This document shows positions 54,801 through 63,074 of a stretch of 64,000 nt of DNA, one piece after another. Location of the stretch: the NCBI GenBank assembly GCA_014526335.1, contig JACTAT010000305.1:267001-331000 (forward strand). Reading direction: 5' to 3'. Made by a program: the position numbers and the translations under genes. The notes below the pieces were generated by a model that saw nothing but the letters and a program-made list of their open reading frames with translations, searched no databases and had not been told where the DNA came from. Numbering within the stretch: position 1 is the stretch's first letter; every line of letters begins with the position of its first letter. The DNA comes from Chrysaora quinquecirrha. Its lineage: Eukaryota; Cnidaria; Scyphozoa; Semaeostomeae; Pelagiidae.

Positions 54801-57706
54801 CCTGCAATTCTTTTTTCTTGAAATCCTAAAATCTTTAAGGACAACAATTTAACAGGCTAGAGCTCTGTGATTCAAGCATTAAAAAGATATACAATAGTAC
54901 CTTTGCATTCTTCTCAATGGAACTTTGCTGATCGTAGATATCATCTATTGTACATCCACAAGCCCAAGATTCCATCATATACCTAGTGAGCAGAAAAAAT
55001 GATTTCAGCTCTACATGTGAAGGAGGTGAAACAAGAGAACAACTTATCTCCGAAATATATACATAACTATAATATTACACTTTATACATAAACTTGATTA
55101 TAACTTGGAAAATTGAAATGGTTCTTTGAATAGGAAAGCGATTGCGTGAAGGAAGCAAATAATGCGACACACTGAACAGCAACTGAATTAGTGAACCGAA
55201 ATACTTCTTAAATACAACTAAAGGAGTCTGGTAAAGAGTTTAAGAATAATTGACACTACATGACTCTGTTAATGGCATTTCAACGAACATGAGAATATTG
55301 GGGATTTCAGGGATTTTCTGCCCCTTAATCACTGATTTCAAGGTGAAGAGGACATTTCAGGGTGGTTTTGGGAGGTTTTGATCTATTTATGAATATTTTT
55401 GGATAATTGTGGTTGGTTTGGGTCTTTTTGGCATTTTTGGGGTTTTTGGCTGGTTTTGAGTCATTCTGGTCAAAGTTTTGTTTGCTTCCATGCAAGTTAG
55501 ATTTTCCAAATGCAGAAAACCTAAGAGATATCTCACCTCATTAAAACTGTTCGATCTAGAATATTCTTTGCCGCAAACTCAGTTTGAAGTTTGATTGGTA
55601 GGAAAGGTTTCTATGATAAGAAAAGACAAATGATTAATGTTGATTATAAGTAAAGAAGATAAAATATGCTAAAGCAGCCTTGCAAGGAAAAAGGTATGAC
55701 ACCTTACAACACAAAACTTACATATAACTTTACTTCAGAGTAACCTGGGATGTTATATTCGACATTGAGATTTTCAGTAATTGATTTCAGCTCCTGAAAA
55801 ATAAAGCATATAATAAATCAAAACAAGAATCTAGGGAATGACCTTAAAACCTAATGCAACTTTATACAGCAAGCAAAATAGCCCATGCTCCCACAGTGGA
55901 AGCAATTTGGAATAGGCCTGGCCTTTTGAGGGCAAGGATTACACATGCATGCCTAGTCATGCACATACTCTTAGGTGCCTGATTGCTGGGGGGTTGGAAA
56001 AGGTGGGGGGTTGGAATTACCGTCAGAATCTAATTGGTGGGGGGCAGAATAAATGGGGGGTTGGACTTTGCTGGACAAACTTTGTCTGGAAACTGCTGAA
56101 ATGCAAAGCGAGGGGCCCTATAGAGCTTAAATGCAAAGGAAATCCATAGTTCTAAACAACAAATTGAGTGTATAAGTGAAATTCCACACCAAGAACGTGA
56201 AAGTAAGTGTAGTAAAAACTATCAACATCAATGTTAATGCAAATGTAATAAGTGGGGGGAGTCCTTAATAAGAGGGGGGGTTGGAAATTTTCCAAAAAAT
56301 TAATTAGCAGGGGGGATGGCAATTAGGCACCTAAGAGTACTGGTTGTCACTTTGAGGCGTGATTTGTCATGCTCCCAAAAACAAGGAAACAGTTAGAACT
56401 GGGAGTCTAACTTGACCTTTCCTTTATGAAGTTCTAGAAATTTCACCAAATTTCCCGAGGAAACAAGAAATTCCTGAGAAACCTACAAAAGCTGTTTGTT
56501 GACTTCTTTTCTTGAAGAACTGTGTTAAGTTTCCGCGCCTTTAACCTTTTCCTTGACATCACTTGATCAGGCTTCATTTCCTTTTTCATCCTGGTTTCTC
56601 CTTTTACAAGGATTACAAAATTGCAAAGGATGGGGCTACCAGGAGGGCACAGGGGGGCAGGAGCTCCCTCAGAATTTCAGCTCGCCCCACTGTCAGCACT
56701 TAAATTTTCAGATATTTTGATAAACTTTCGGTACTCTCGAACAATCAACATGCTCATTTTTGCCGACACGTCAGTGTGAGCAAGTGAAAGTTGCGAGTTG
56801 CGAGCTGCGAGAAACCCCAAAAACTGAAGCTTGAGGTGCGAATGAAAAGCAGCAAACAATGGCAACCTTTTATAATATGTGCGAGACTTCACTTTTGAGG
56901 ATGCAAGTCAAAAAAATTTTTTGAAATCACCGCTGCGACTGAAAACATGTTCTCCAACCAGGCAGAGCACGTGGCACCGGGCTACGGTATGGGAATTTTA
57001 CAGGTTGATGTATTGACAAAAATAACCAACTTGTAATATTACCCCTGTTGGCACTTGAAAACTTTTTGACCCCCCAGCATTTATTGTCTGGCACCATCTC
57101 TTTGCGATAAACAGTGGAAACATTGCCGGGCTCAGGCATGCTTATAAAAGCTTTTTTTTTATCTGGCACTCCTCTCAAACGTCAGAAATAGACTGAAACA
57201 ATTAAGCAGAGCTTAGAATTGCACCAATCAAAAAGAGAAGCCGAATTTGCATTGTGTTCAAAACACCAATCAGCTAGGGGGATGCAGCGGGATGACCAAT
57301 GGAAAATTGAATTGAATGAAGAGTACAGGTATGTCTAAACTACTCTTATCTTATGTACTAGTCCAACCGCCAGTCTGAGGAGTATGGCGTGTGCAAGCAC
57401 GAGATAAACAATAGAAAAATAGAAAATGACAATGGAAAAGTGCTTCTGCACGCGCGAGATCTCGTGGAGAACTGCCATACTATACTCCGTCTGCAGACTG
57501 GCAAGTGGGCAAGCTGGCAACCATAACCAAGTGAGAAAATGGTCAAGTTTAACTTGATTGATTTCCATATATTTTAATCCACTTTCAAAAAAAAATTGCT
57601 TAATACATACCTGTAAACGAAATTCTAAATGATCTTGGGCATAATAGCAGATATAAGTTGGGTAATTAGCTGTTTCCGTGGAACTGGAAGTCAACGTGAT
57701 GGACAT
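39865..57706 (-). CDS. TRMT11: TRMT11: tRNA (guanine-10-N2) methyltransferase catalytic subunit, multi-exon
   Basis: Exons on the minus strand, 5' to 3': 57706-57611, 55793-55722, 55610-55537, 54982-54901, 52365-52273, 51922-51788, 49219 to about 49115, 46181-46139, 45203-45123, 44853-44818, 43944-43813, 43196-43121, 42950-42843 and 40892-40772. A possible last exon is 39898-39865. All listed junctions are GT/AG with matching phases, except the 3' end of the seventh exon. The protein starts near the family start (CYYAQDHLEFRL). It runs through an N-terminal THUMP-like region (PFLPIKLQTEFAAKNIL, NYIYFGRW), then GNGQRDMIHKYSLKTRYFIG and NTSMD. The methyltransferase domain has S-adenosylmethionine motif I DPFVGTG, then CAHFGAYTAGSDID and YHQYGLLDNYVDV. 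The catalytic motif DPPYG is split by a phase-1 intron after DAIITD. LGGRLVYWLPVY and SRRLITM follow. It methylates the N2 of G10 in cytosolic tRNAs with partner TRMT112. Introns carry many transposons. Confidence 0.92.
40076..40693. mobile_element. TA-flanked MITE carrying an AATAAACGCCGC minisatellite
   Basis: A 618-bp element with ends CCGTATTTCCTC and GAGGAAATACGG, flanked by TA. Its left part (about 40085-40400) is an imperfect tandem array. Units of CTCTAATAAACGCCGC alternate with ACTTCGAGCCGAACCTTTG, giving a composite period of about 65-70 bp. The right end has three more AAACGCC units in the same sense. It lies downstream of the fourteenth TRMT11 exon and is non-coding. Confidence 0.83.
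41241..41814. mobile_element. Pogo/Tigger-like MITE
   Basis: A 574-bp element with ends CAGTCAACTCTGTTTAATTC and CAGAGTTGCCTG, flanked by TA. The ends contain repeated AATTCGAAC motifs. The CAGT-CAACTCT terminus and TA target fit pogo-type Tc1/mariner elements. It lies in the intron between TRMT11 exons 13 and 14 and has no transposase. Confidence 0.8.
42327..42660 (+). pseudogene. Fragment of a CR1/L2-type LINE reverse transcriptase (C-terminal region)
   Basis: Plus-strand translation reads HESLVRLINALVLSHLDYGN, ASLFGLPEST.., stop (TAA 42438-42440), NSAARLVLRPSKFEHITPAL, QKLHWLPIKYRIQFKIM and TIVYKAFHNAAPEYICDLI. Family members share the S-H-x-D-Y-x-N, N-A-A-A-R-L-V and L-H-W-L-P-x-x-x-R-I-x-F-K motifs in this order, downstream of the catalytic palm. 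The copy is truncated at the 5' end and has an in-frame stop, so it is dead. It is antisense to TRMT11 within its intron. Confidence 0.8.
45657..46041. mobile_element. TA-flanked MITE, diverged relative of family M2
   Basis: A 385-bp element starting CACTAGTTTTTTTATAAG and ending TTTCTTATAAAAAATGAGTG, flanked by TA. Internal TTTCTTA motifs replace the GTTGCTTA of 6990-7364 and 58991-59381. It lies in the TRMT11 intron between the exons encoding DPFVGTG and GSDID. Confidence 0.7.
46271..46823 (-). repeat. PLE left inverted terminal repeat
   Basis: A minus-oriented copy of 47886-48436. Its hammerhead region (about 46303-46344) is damaged: CTAAGGA instead of CTGAGGA, and GATAAAA where GAAA is expected. 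It also carries the antisense of the last GIY-YIG codons, which creates a spurious fused ORF from 46679. Confidence 0.85.
46824..48212 (+). pseudogene. PLE polyprotein: reverse transcriptase plus GIY-YIG endonuclease, frameshifted
   Basis: The first frame encodes KWLSEILAPVLELYSKNC, then motif A FDISSLFTNVPLDETI, motif B GVAMGSPLGPALANIF and motif C YFRYVDDTFAIF (catalytic Asp residues present). A shift near 47320 moves to the frame with LKFTFEKEQNNSLPFLDVF and SIYRKPTFSGLYTRWDSF. A second shift near 47690 leads to KSLVIYEFSCRCDARYVGRT and SQRLGDRIKQH. This is the GIY-YIG core of the PLE type, with its Cys-x-Cys. Two more shifts, near 47990 and 48130, are needed to reach SAIGQHLLDN.. and the terminal YIKTKRPVLCRQ.. 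ending at 48212. The N-terminal part is missing. An active element would nick DNA with GIY-YIG and prime reverse transcription at the break. Confidence 0.88.
47886..48436 (+). repeat. PLE right inverted terminal repeat
   Basis: Overlaps the GIY-YIG coding end (to 48212). It then holds a TATA-like GGTATAAATTCC near 48318 and the intact hammerhead core at 48364-48405. It pairs with the arm at 46271-46823. Confidence 0.85.
48364..48405 (+). ncRNA. Hammerhead ribozyme in PLE terminal repeat
   Basis: Order: stem I CATACT (48364-48369), core CTGAGGA (48370-48376), stem-loop II GTGTCAGAC, core GAAA (48386-48389), stem III AAAGCTTT, cleavage triplet TTA ending at 48399, and stem I return AGTATG (48400-48405). 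Both conserved boxes are intact and stem I is perfectly paired. Stem III is minimal, which for PLE hammerheads is known to favour activity as tandem or dimeric RNA. Self-cleavage is predicted, not shown. Confidence 0.7.
48437..49114. other. TRMT11 intron sequence
   Basis: No recognised element. The TRMT11 segment expected between SMD (exon 7) and VGKGSF (exon 8) was searched for here on the minus strand and not found. Confidence 0.4.
49518..50089. mobile_element. Tc1/mariner-type MITE, family M1, copy 2
   Basis: A 572-bp element with TIRs CAGGGTGTTCCG and GGAACACCCTG, flanked by TA. Compared with copies 1 and 3 the interior is inverted (TGGCGAGTTTTGCTTTTCTG, then TTTGACTGTTCTTT). It lies in a TRMT11 intron between exons 6 and 7. 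Confidence 0.85.
50142..50189. repeat. Perfect 20-bp inverted repeat (hairpin)
   Basis: TCAAGATAAAATAAGAGAAC at 50142-50161 is exactly complementary to 50170-50189, with an 8-nt spacer. It lies 53 bp beyond the MITE at 49518-50089, in a TRMT11 intron. No flanking duplication is evident. Confidence 0.8.
51120..51726. mobile_element. Tc1/mariner-type MITE, family M1, copy 3
   Basis: A 607-bp element starting TAGGGTGTTCC (first C changed to T) and ending AACACCCTG, flanked by TA. The interior runs in the same sense as copy 1 (TTCAACACAAAG, AAAAAGCAAAACTC). Its right end lies only 61 bp from a TRMT11 splice donor (exon 6). Confidence 0.82.
52366..54900. other. TRMT11 intron 4
   Basis: No coding exon is recognised. 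About 54190-54480 is a plus-oriented PLE terminal-repeat relic. It has CTGACGTTTATACTATCAGGA where the functional copy has CTGAGGA, so its ribozyme core is broken. A short near-palindrome (AATTATATAGAGT..ACTATATAATT) is near 53077-53110. Several 60-115-codon ORFs in 53.4-54.0 kb overlap on both strands and resemble nothing known. Confidence 0.45.
55968..56337. mobile_element. TA-flanked MITE with GGGGGGTTGGA repeats
   Basis: A 370-bp element with ends CTCTTAGGTGCCTGATTGC and GGCAATTAGGCACCTAAGAG, flanked by TA. Subterminal GTGGGGGGTTGGA motifs repeat at both ends. It lies in TRMT11 intron 1 and is non-coding. Confidence 0.83.
57105..57310 (-). repeat. PLE terminal-repeat relic
   Basis: A minus-oriented copy of the PLE end: ACACCAATCAGCT, CAGCGGGATGACCAAT, and GACTGAAACAATTAAG corresponding to the intact copy. 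The hammerhead region is degenerate (an expanded T-run, and CTGGCACTCCTCTCAAACGT in place of the core). It lies in TRMT11 intron 1, 300 bp from exon 1. Confidence 0.7.
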
Positions 57707-57889
57707 GATTAGAATCCCTGACTAGGCCATGTGTTGTTGCTGCTGCTTTCCCTTTGAGAGCCGCGCCACTGCTTTCTGATTGGTTTCTTGTGCACAAAAA
57801 TACGGGTTGCATCGAGATTTAAGCTGACTTAAAAAACTGGGACGTTAGCCTTAGTTGTTGCTTTTGTTTTTTTGAGTTCTTCACACAAA

Positions 57890-58170
57890 GTAACACTAGT
57901 TAACTAACTAACTAGCTAGCTAACTAACTAACTAACTAACTAAGTAACTAACTAACTAAGTAACTAGGTAACTAACTAGCTAACTACCAAACTGGCTTAT
58001 TTACTTATTAACTAACTAACTAACTAACTAACCAACTAACTAATTAGCTACCTAAAAAAACTAATTAACTAGCTAAATAACCAACTAACTAACTAACTAA
58101 CTAACTAACTAAACAACTAACTAGCTAATTAACTAACTAACTAATTAACTAACTAACCAACTAACCAGGG
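57890..58170. repeat. (TAAC)n microsatellite
   Basis: About 280 bp of ACTAACTAACTA-type repeats with interspersed GCTA and TTAA variants, upstream of TRMT11. It is followed by a G-run/C-run hairpin (CTGGGGG..CAGCCCCCCTAG) at 58178-58206, like the ends of the TTAA-flanked element. Confidence 0.85.
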
Positions 58171-58990
58171 GTGTAGAGCTGGGGGGGGGGGGCTCAGCCC
58201 CCCTAGTTATTTTGTTTATCTGAGCGAAAGCACCTAGTTTTTTGCTCAGTCTCTTAGCGTTATTGTCTTTCTTTCTCCAAAAACATGAATGCCCTTGTGA
58301 TATCAGAATATTAATAATCCTTAGATATTTTATTCTCCTTGCAACCTCACATTGCTTCAAGGTTCAAGTCATGTCAGATACTATAGTTTTTGATAAAGTA
58401 GCTATTTTCTATCCGGCGAGCTCAGGACACGGGATTCTCGGATTAACAAAAACACACAATGGCAGCTTAACCATTAAAAAATTAACAATTATCTTAGGCA
58501 AACGGTCTGTTGTATTAAAAACTTTTAAAAACGGGTCACTCATTGGCTTTCTACTTCATGCCTCACGGCTCACACTTGTCAGCAGTTCCTGCAACCGTTC
58601 TATAAACTGTGACTTCATCTATAGAGTAGTTGAGGCTTTAAAGTGATTTTGTGATTACAATTGCCAGGCATTTTGAAGATTGAGTGGTTTTGCAAAGAAA
58701 AATAGAAAATTTGCTGAATAATCATTTCATGGCATACAGTAAAATCGGGACCCTAGGACCATAGGACCATAGGACCCTTAAGTACTAACACCAGATAGGA
58801 CCACTAAGTACTAACACCAGATAGGACCCTTAAGTACTAATTCCACATAAGATCGGAGGGTCATCACCATTTTAAAACAATAGCGCGTGTCATCAGCCTG
58901 TCGTAGCTACTACACCTTCGGCTGTTCATGCTGGGTACCTCAGGACTTCCGTCAACTGCAAGTTCAAATGCGTACGTAGTACTTCCATTA

Positions 58991-59381
58991 CACTGTTTTT
59001 TTAATAAGGTTTATTTTTAGGCAACTTTTGTCCAGCCCTCAAAGTTGCTTAAATTTTGGACATTTCAGCCCTCATAGTTGCTTAAAAGTTGCTTAACATT
59101 TTTATACCTAACAAGCAATCCTGACTTTCCGAGTGAAAATAATCAACTGTTAGGCCTTCAATGATTTTTTCGAGTTGTAAAATATAAAATCACATCAAAA
59201 GACGAAAATGAAAACTATGAACAATGGAATGCAATGTAAATTTTTATATTTTGAATGCTGCAACTTGGTTGTTTGTCTTCTTAGTTGCTTGCAGTGATTC
59301 AATTGAACCCTCAACTTGCTTAACTTTAAGGTCAGTCCAGCCCTAGTTGCTTTTTGAGCGGTTGCTTATTTAAAATAAGTG
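58991..59381. mobile_element. TA-flanked MITE, family M2, copy 2 (nested)
   Basis: A 391-bp element beginning CACTGTTTTTTTAATAAGG and ending GTTGCTTATTTAAAATAAGTG, flanked by TA. Its interior matches 6990-7364 (GTCCAGCCCTC, AAAGTTGCTTAA, CAATTGAACCCTCAA, AAGGTCAGTCCAGCCCTAG) in inverted orientation. It is inserted 24 bp inside the left TIR of the 58737-60291 element. Confidence 0.82.
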
Positions 59382-59923
59382 TATGGCGTAGATATTAACA
59401 GAACTCTTGACATTTTAATGATCCAAAAAAGTTAGCCAAAGTGATAAATCAAAATTGCGAAAGAGAAGTAAATTTATTTTAATTTATTAATCAAAACATT
59501 CAAATCTAATCAAAGAAACATATATGAGCGTATGCTTTTGGGCATCTTCTGAAAACGGTGGAGTCAGTAGAAGCTTAAAATAGAAATCCCCTACCAACAT
59601 CTAACGTCAACATAGCAACAGTTAGCCTCGCTTTCAAAAATGATTTCAAAACATAATTTTGAGATTAGAAAAATTATAAGTTTCGAATGTTATTCTTCTG
59701 GGACTTTTATCTGCATATTCTTCAAACTCTGTCCTTGTCAGAATTCTTATTCTTTTGGCATTTTTCTCTGCGAACTTACCGTTTTGAGAACTTGTATTTC
59801 TTTGGTAACTGAAATTGTCAAAAAATTACGAAATTTTTGATATTTGAAAAAATTTTAATTTCTAATAAAAATAAAAAGACTGTATTCTATAGAAATATTC
59901 GAAAAATAAATGGACAGACATAC

Positions 59924-60015
59924 CCATCTGTTCTTTGTTTCTTCTTTTCTGGAGAAGACAAATAGCTGAAAGACTTTGATAAATCGTCAAGTTCTTCATT
60001 TTCAAAAGACTCCAT
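59924..60015 (-). CDS. Possible first exon inside the 231-bp-TIR element
   Basis: On the minus strand an ATG opens MESFENEELDDLSKSFSYLS, then SPEKKKQRTD, and reaches a consensus donor GTATGT. The peptide is acidic then basic, like the N-terminus of a nuclear or DNA-binding protein. No downstream exon was found. It may be the remnant start of the element's own gene or a captured host exon; chance is not excluded. Confidence 0.3.
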
Positions 60016-60777
60016 TTTCGATCACAACAAAGTGCAAAGACCACATGCCAAGAAACAAAGTTGAACTTGCAGTTGACGGAAGTCCTGAGGTACCCAGCAT
60101 GAACAGCGGAAGGTGTAGTAGCTACGACAGGCTGATGACACGCGCTATTGTTTTAAAATGGTGATGACCCTCCGATCTTATGTGGAATTAGTACTTAAGG
60201 GTCCTATCTGGTGTTAGTACTTAGTGGTCCTATCTGGTGTTAGTACTTAAGGGTCCTATGGTCCTATGGTCCTAGGGTCCCGATTTTACTGTATGCCCTT
60301 TTGTCATAGATTTAATGGCTCTTTCCATTGTTAAACTTGTCATCAGCTTTGTTGTATGTTATTCTTATTGTTTGTCATATTAGGTTATTCAGTTAGTCGT
60401 TATGTTCTAGTCGATAAGTTTAGACGTGTTTCTGTGTTTAGCTGTTAGAACGTTAGAATTGTCGAAATCGAAAAAGAAGAAAGCTGTCAAAAGTTATTTA
60501 GGCCGATCGTTTTAAAGTAAGAAGAATAGACGTATTTGAAGTAAGAAGAACAGAACTTGTCAATCGTTGTTACAGTTGTTGATGAAATTAGATTATTTGA
60601 CGAGAAAAGAAACTTTGTGAATTTATTTTATTGCTGTCTATTTTCATTTGCTACTCACGCAGCTTGTAGAAATTCATCTTTCTACATTACTTACTTATTA
60701 ACTAACTTACTATCCCAGAAACCAGAAACTAACTCACCAACCTTAACTAACCGACCAACTAACTAGCCAACCAACTA

Positions 60778-61271
60778 TTCTAAGGTCCCGAATAACCGCC
60801 CCCCCCCGCATTTTTTTAAACATTTTGAACCCCCCGCTGTTATTAGGACCCCCAGTTTATTAATTTTTTACTTTTTGTTATAGTAAAAATCAACTTTACC
60901 GAGCAAACAAGCTTGATTTTTCGAATTTCTTTCAAATCGAACAAGTATCTGTAATGTTTTATGTCTGTCTGTTAGACCATGGTTAGACGGGCACAGAGAA
61001 CAACACTGAAGCTTGTAACTGGTGAACTGATCATTTCATAAAGAATATTTGCATTACGTTTAAAATATATTGTCATTCTTATTTATAATTTTTTCCCTCT
61101 TAAAGAAAGTTTGGTATGTCAAAAATACTTACTTAGGGCGAAATAGGCATTCAGGTACCACTTTCGAGGTTTTCGGACCCCGCCCCACTTATTCCAACCC
61201 CGCCCCACTTATTTCACACACCTCGGATCCCCCCGTTTATTAGGACCTCCCTATTATTCGGGACTTTAGAG
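60778..61271. mobile_element. TA-flanked MITE inserted in a (TAAC)n tract
   Basis: A 494-bp element with ends TTCTAAGGTCCCGAATAA and TTATTCGGGACTTTAGAG, flanked by TA. Inside are C-runs and GTTATTAGGACCCCC / CCCCCGTTTATTAGGACC motifs at both ends. TAAC-type repeats lie on both sides (about 60695-60775 and from 61272), so it landed inside a microsatellite. Confidence 0.78.
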
Positions 61272-61275
61272 TAAG

Positions 61276-61341
<66 letters not shown>
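61272..61341. repeat. (TAAC)n microsatellite
   Basis: About 70 bp of nearly perfect TAAC repeats, directly right of the MITE at 60778-61271. A similar, less pure tract is at about 62376-62475. Confidence 0.9.
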
Positions 61342-61342
<1 letters not shown>

Positions 61343-63074
61343 CTACTCAAAGACAACATGACTCAATTGTAAAGTTGATGTTGTCAGTTGTTAGCCAAAA
61401 AATAAGTCAGGGAGAAGAGATTAGATAATTCAGGTATATGCTATTATACCTATACTATTGGAAGCAATTTTTCATTGTAAAACCTGGTAATAACAACTCG
61501 TTTTAAAAATGGCTTTTGTCAATAATATTCTGGTATGCAATTTGATGGCTTTATAGCTTGCAGATGATGATAATCTTCCCATCACACCGTCACCAATCAA
61601 AAAAACCAAAAGCTTAGCTAAGTGTTGAGTGTAAGTAAGTGAAATAACTATGTGAAATGCGAATAAAATGACAGAAGATTAACCTTAATGAGCAATCACA
61701 GTTGTCCTTCAGGCATTGCCCAAAACAGTCAAGACTGCAAGATGACATGACTGGTTACTGCTAAACTGAAACATTTGTGCAAGAAGGCATACAAATGCTA
61801 ATTTTATAAATTGGCTGCATTCAGCCATCCAATGAGCCAGTGGAGCTCCGTCCCAAAATGTCTGGAGTTGTTGGCGGAAATGTTGGAAGACATGACAGAA
61901 ATACTTTATTCTCTGTTACCGAAATTACACACATTTCTTATAAGGACCATATTTGAGAAACCAATACCTGACTGTGGAAAGTTCTAATGATTTCATTGTT
62001 CTTTTTTTCTTCGTTGTTTTTCACAGTTGTGAAAAGACCGTTTTCTTAACCTATTTTTCATGGGAAAACAGCTCGCCCTTTGATATAATTACGCCCTGGC
62101 CTAAGACCCTGGTGCAACAATCAGACACAGTTGGTCAAACATTTGAAATTCCTTGTCAAGCAAAATGTTTGACCGTTTGGCTACCTCCAGAAAAATTTCT
62201 TGTCAAACAATTTGCTTCCATCATGTGCAAAAAATGTTTAACATTTTGAAAAACGTCAAGACATAATTTTTTTCTTGTCAGGCAATGTTTGATCGTTTTA
62301 CAACCTTTCAAACATTAATTGTCAAACATTTCTATTAAATTACGTTTTTTGAGCGAGATATCAGGACCAGTGCAATAATAACTAACTAACTAACTAACTA
62401 ATTAACAAACAAACAAACTAACTAACTAACTAACTAACTAACAAACTAACTAACTAACTATCTTACTAACTAACGATCTTGCTAAGTTGCTTACTTACTT
62501 ATTAAATAGCTTACTGTCCAGGCAACTAACTCACCAACTGTAACTAACGAACCCACTAACGGAATATGTGCAAAAAATTAAGAAACTTATCTCTTTTTCT
62601 AGGAGCTGAGCTCAGTTTCTTATAAAAACTGCGTGTATCGAAAGCTTGGTAGCAAAAAAAAGACAAATGAGTTGAATCTGTTGAAACATTGCCTTTATCA
62701 TTTTTCTACATGACAAGTTGCTCATAGTCACATGCAAACGAAATCGCAGCAATATGGTTGCTTAACCAATCTGCCTCCACTACAGACCCAGCCAAGACTG
62801 TCGCTTTTGGTGCTGCAGATGATGTTGAATTTACATGAAACAGCAAGTCGATGAAAAGGGCAAGAGCTGACAACAGATGTTGACCATTGATTGCATGTAA
62901 CAAATACATTGATGGTAATGTCTCGTTTCAATCTTCCAACGTACAATTTGGTTAAAGCTGTAAATATAAAGGATCAGTGCAAATTTCTTCGAATAGCTCA
63001 ATTCACAAAATTGTAGCGCACATCTAATTTCCGTGAATCAACCTTTAACAGTATGTGCTATTTTTCTCCTCTCT
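61342..63074. other. Unassigned stretch with a possible terminal exon
   Basis: At 61564-61628 (+), after the acceptor-like CTTGCAG, the frame reads DDDNLPITPSPIKKTKSLAK, then C and a stop. This may be a short last exon, but no upstream exon was found. At 62120-62335, TGTCAAACATTT-type motifs repeat (related to about 18540-18620). 62376-62475 is (TAAC)n. An open minus-strand frame at 62706-62946 has no recognised relative. Confidence 0.3.

Larger units (their letters stand above)
58737..60291. mobile_element. 1.56-kb element with 231-bp near-perfect TIRs
   Basis: Flanked by TA. The ends are CAGTAAAATCGGGACCC and GGGTCCCGATTTTACTG. The inverted repeats 58737-58967 and 60061-60291 are the same length and, by eye, differ at one base (CTTCGGCTG against CTTCCGCTG). 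They contain short direct repeats of AGGACCATAGGACC and TAAGTACTAACACCAGATAGG. A family M2 MITE (58991-59381) is nested just inside the left TIR. The right part has a possible minus-strand first exon (59924-60015). The near-identity of the TIRs suggests recent activity. Confidence 0.88.

Noticed and set aside
58242..58646. 134-codon ORF right of TRMT11
   Set aside because: No recognised domain. It begins without start context next to a microsatellite and G-run hairpin.
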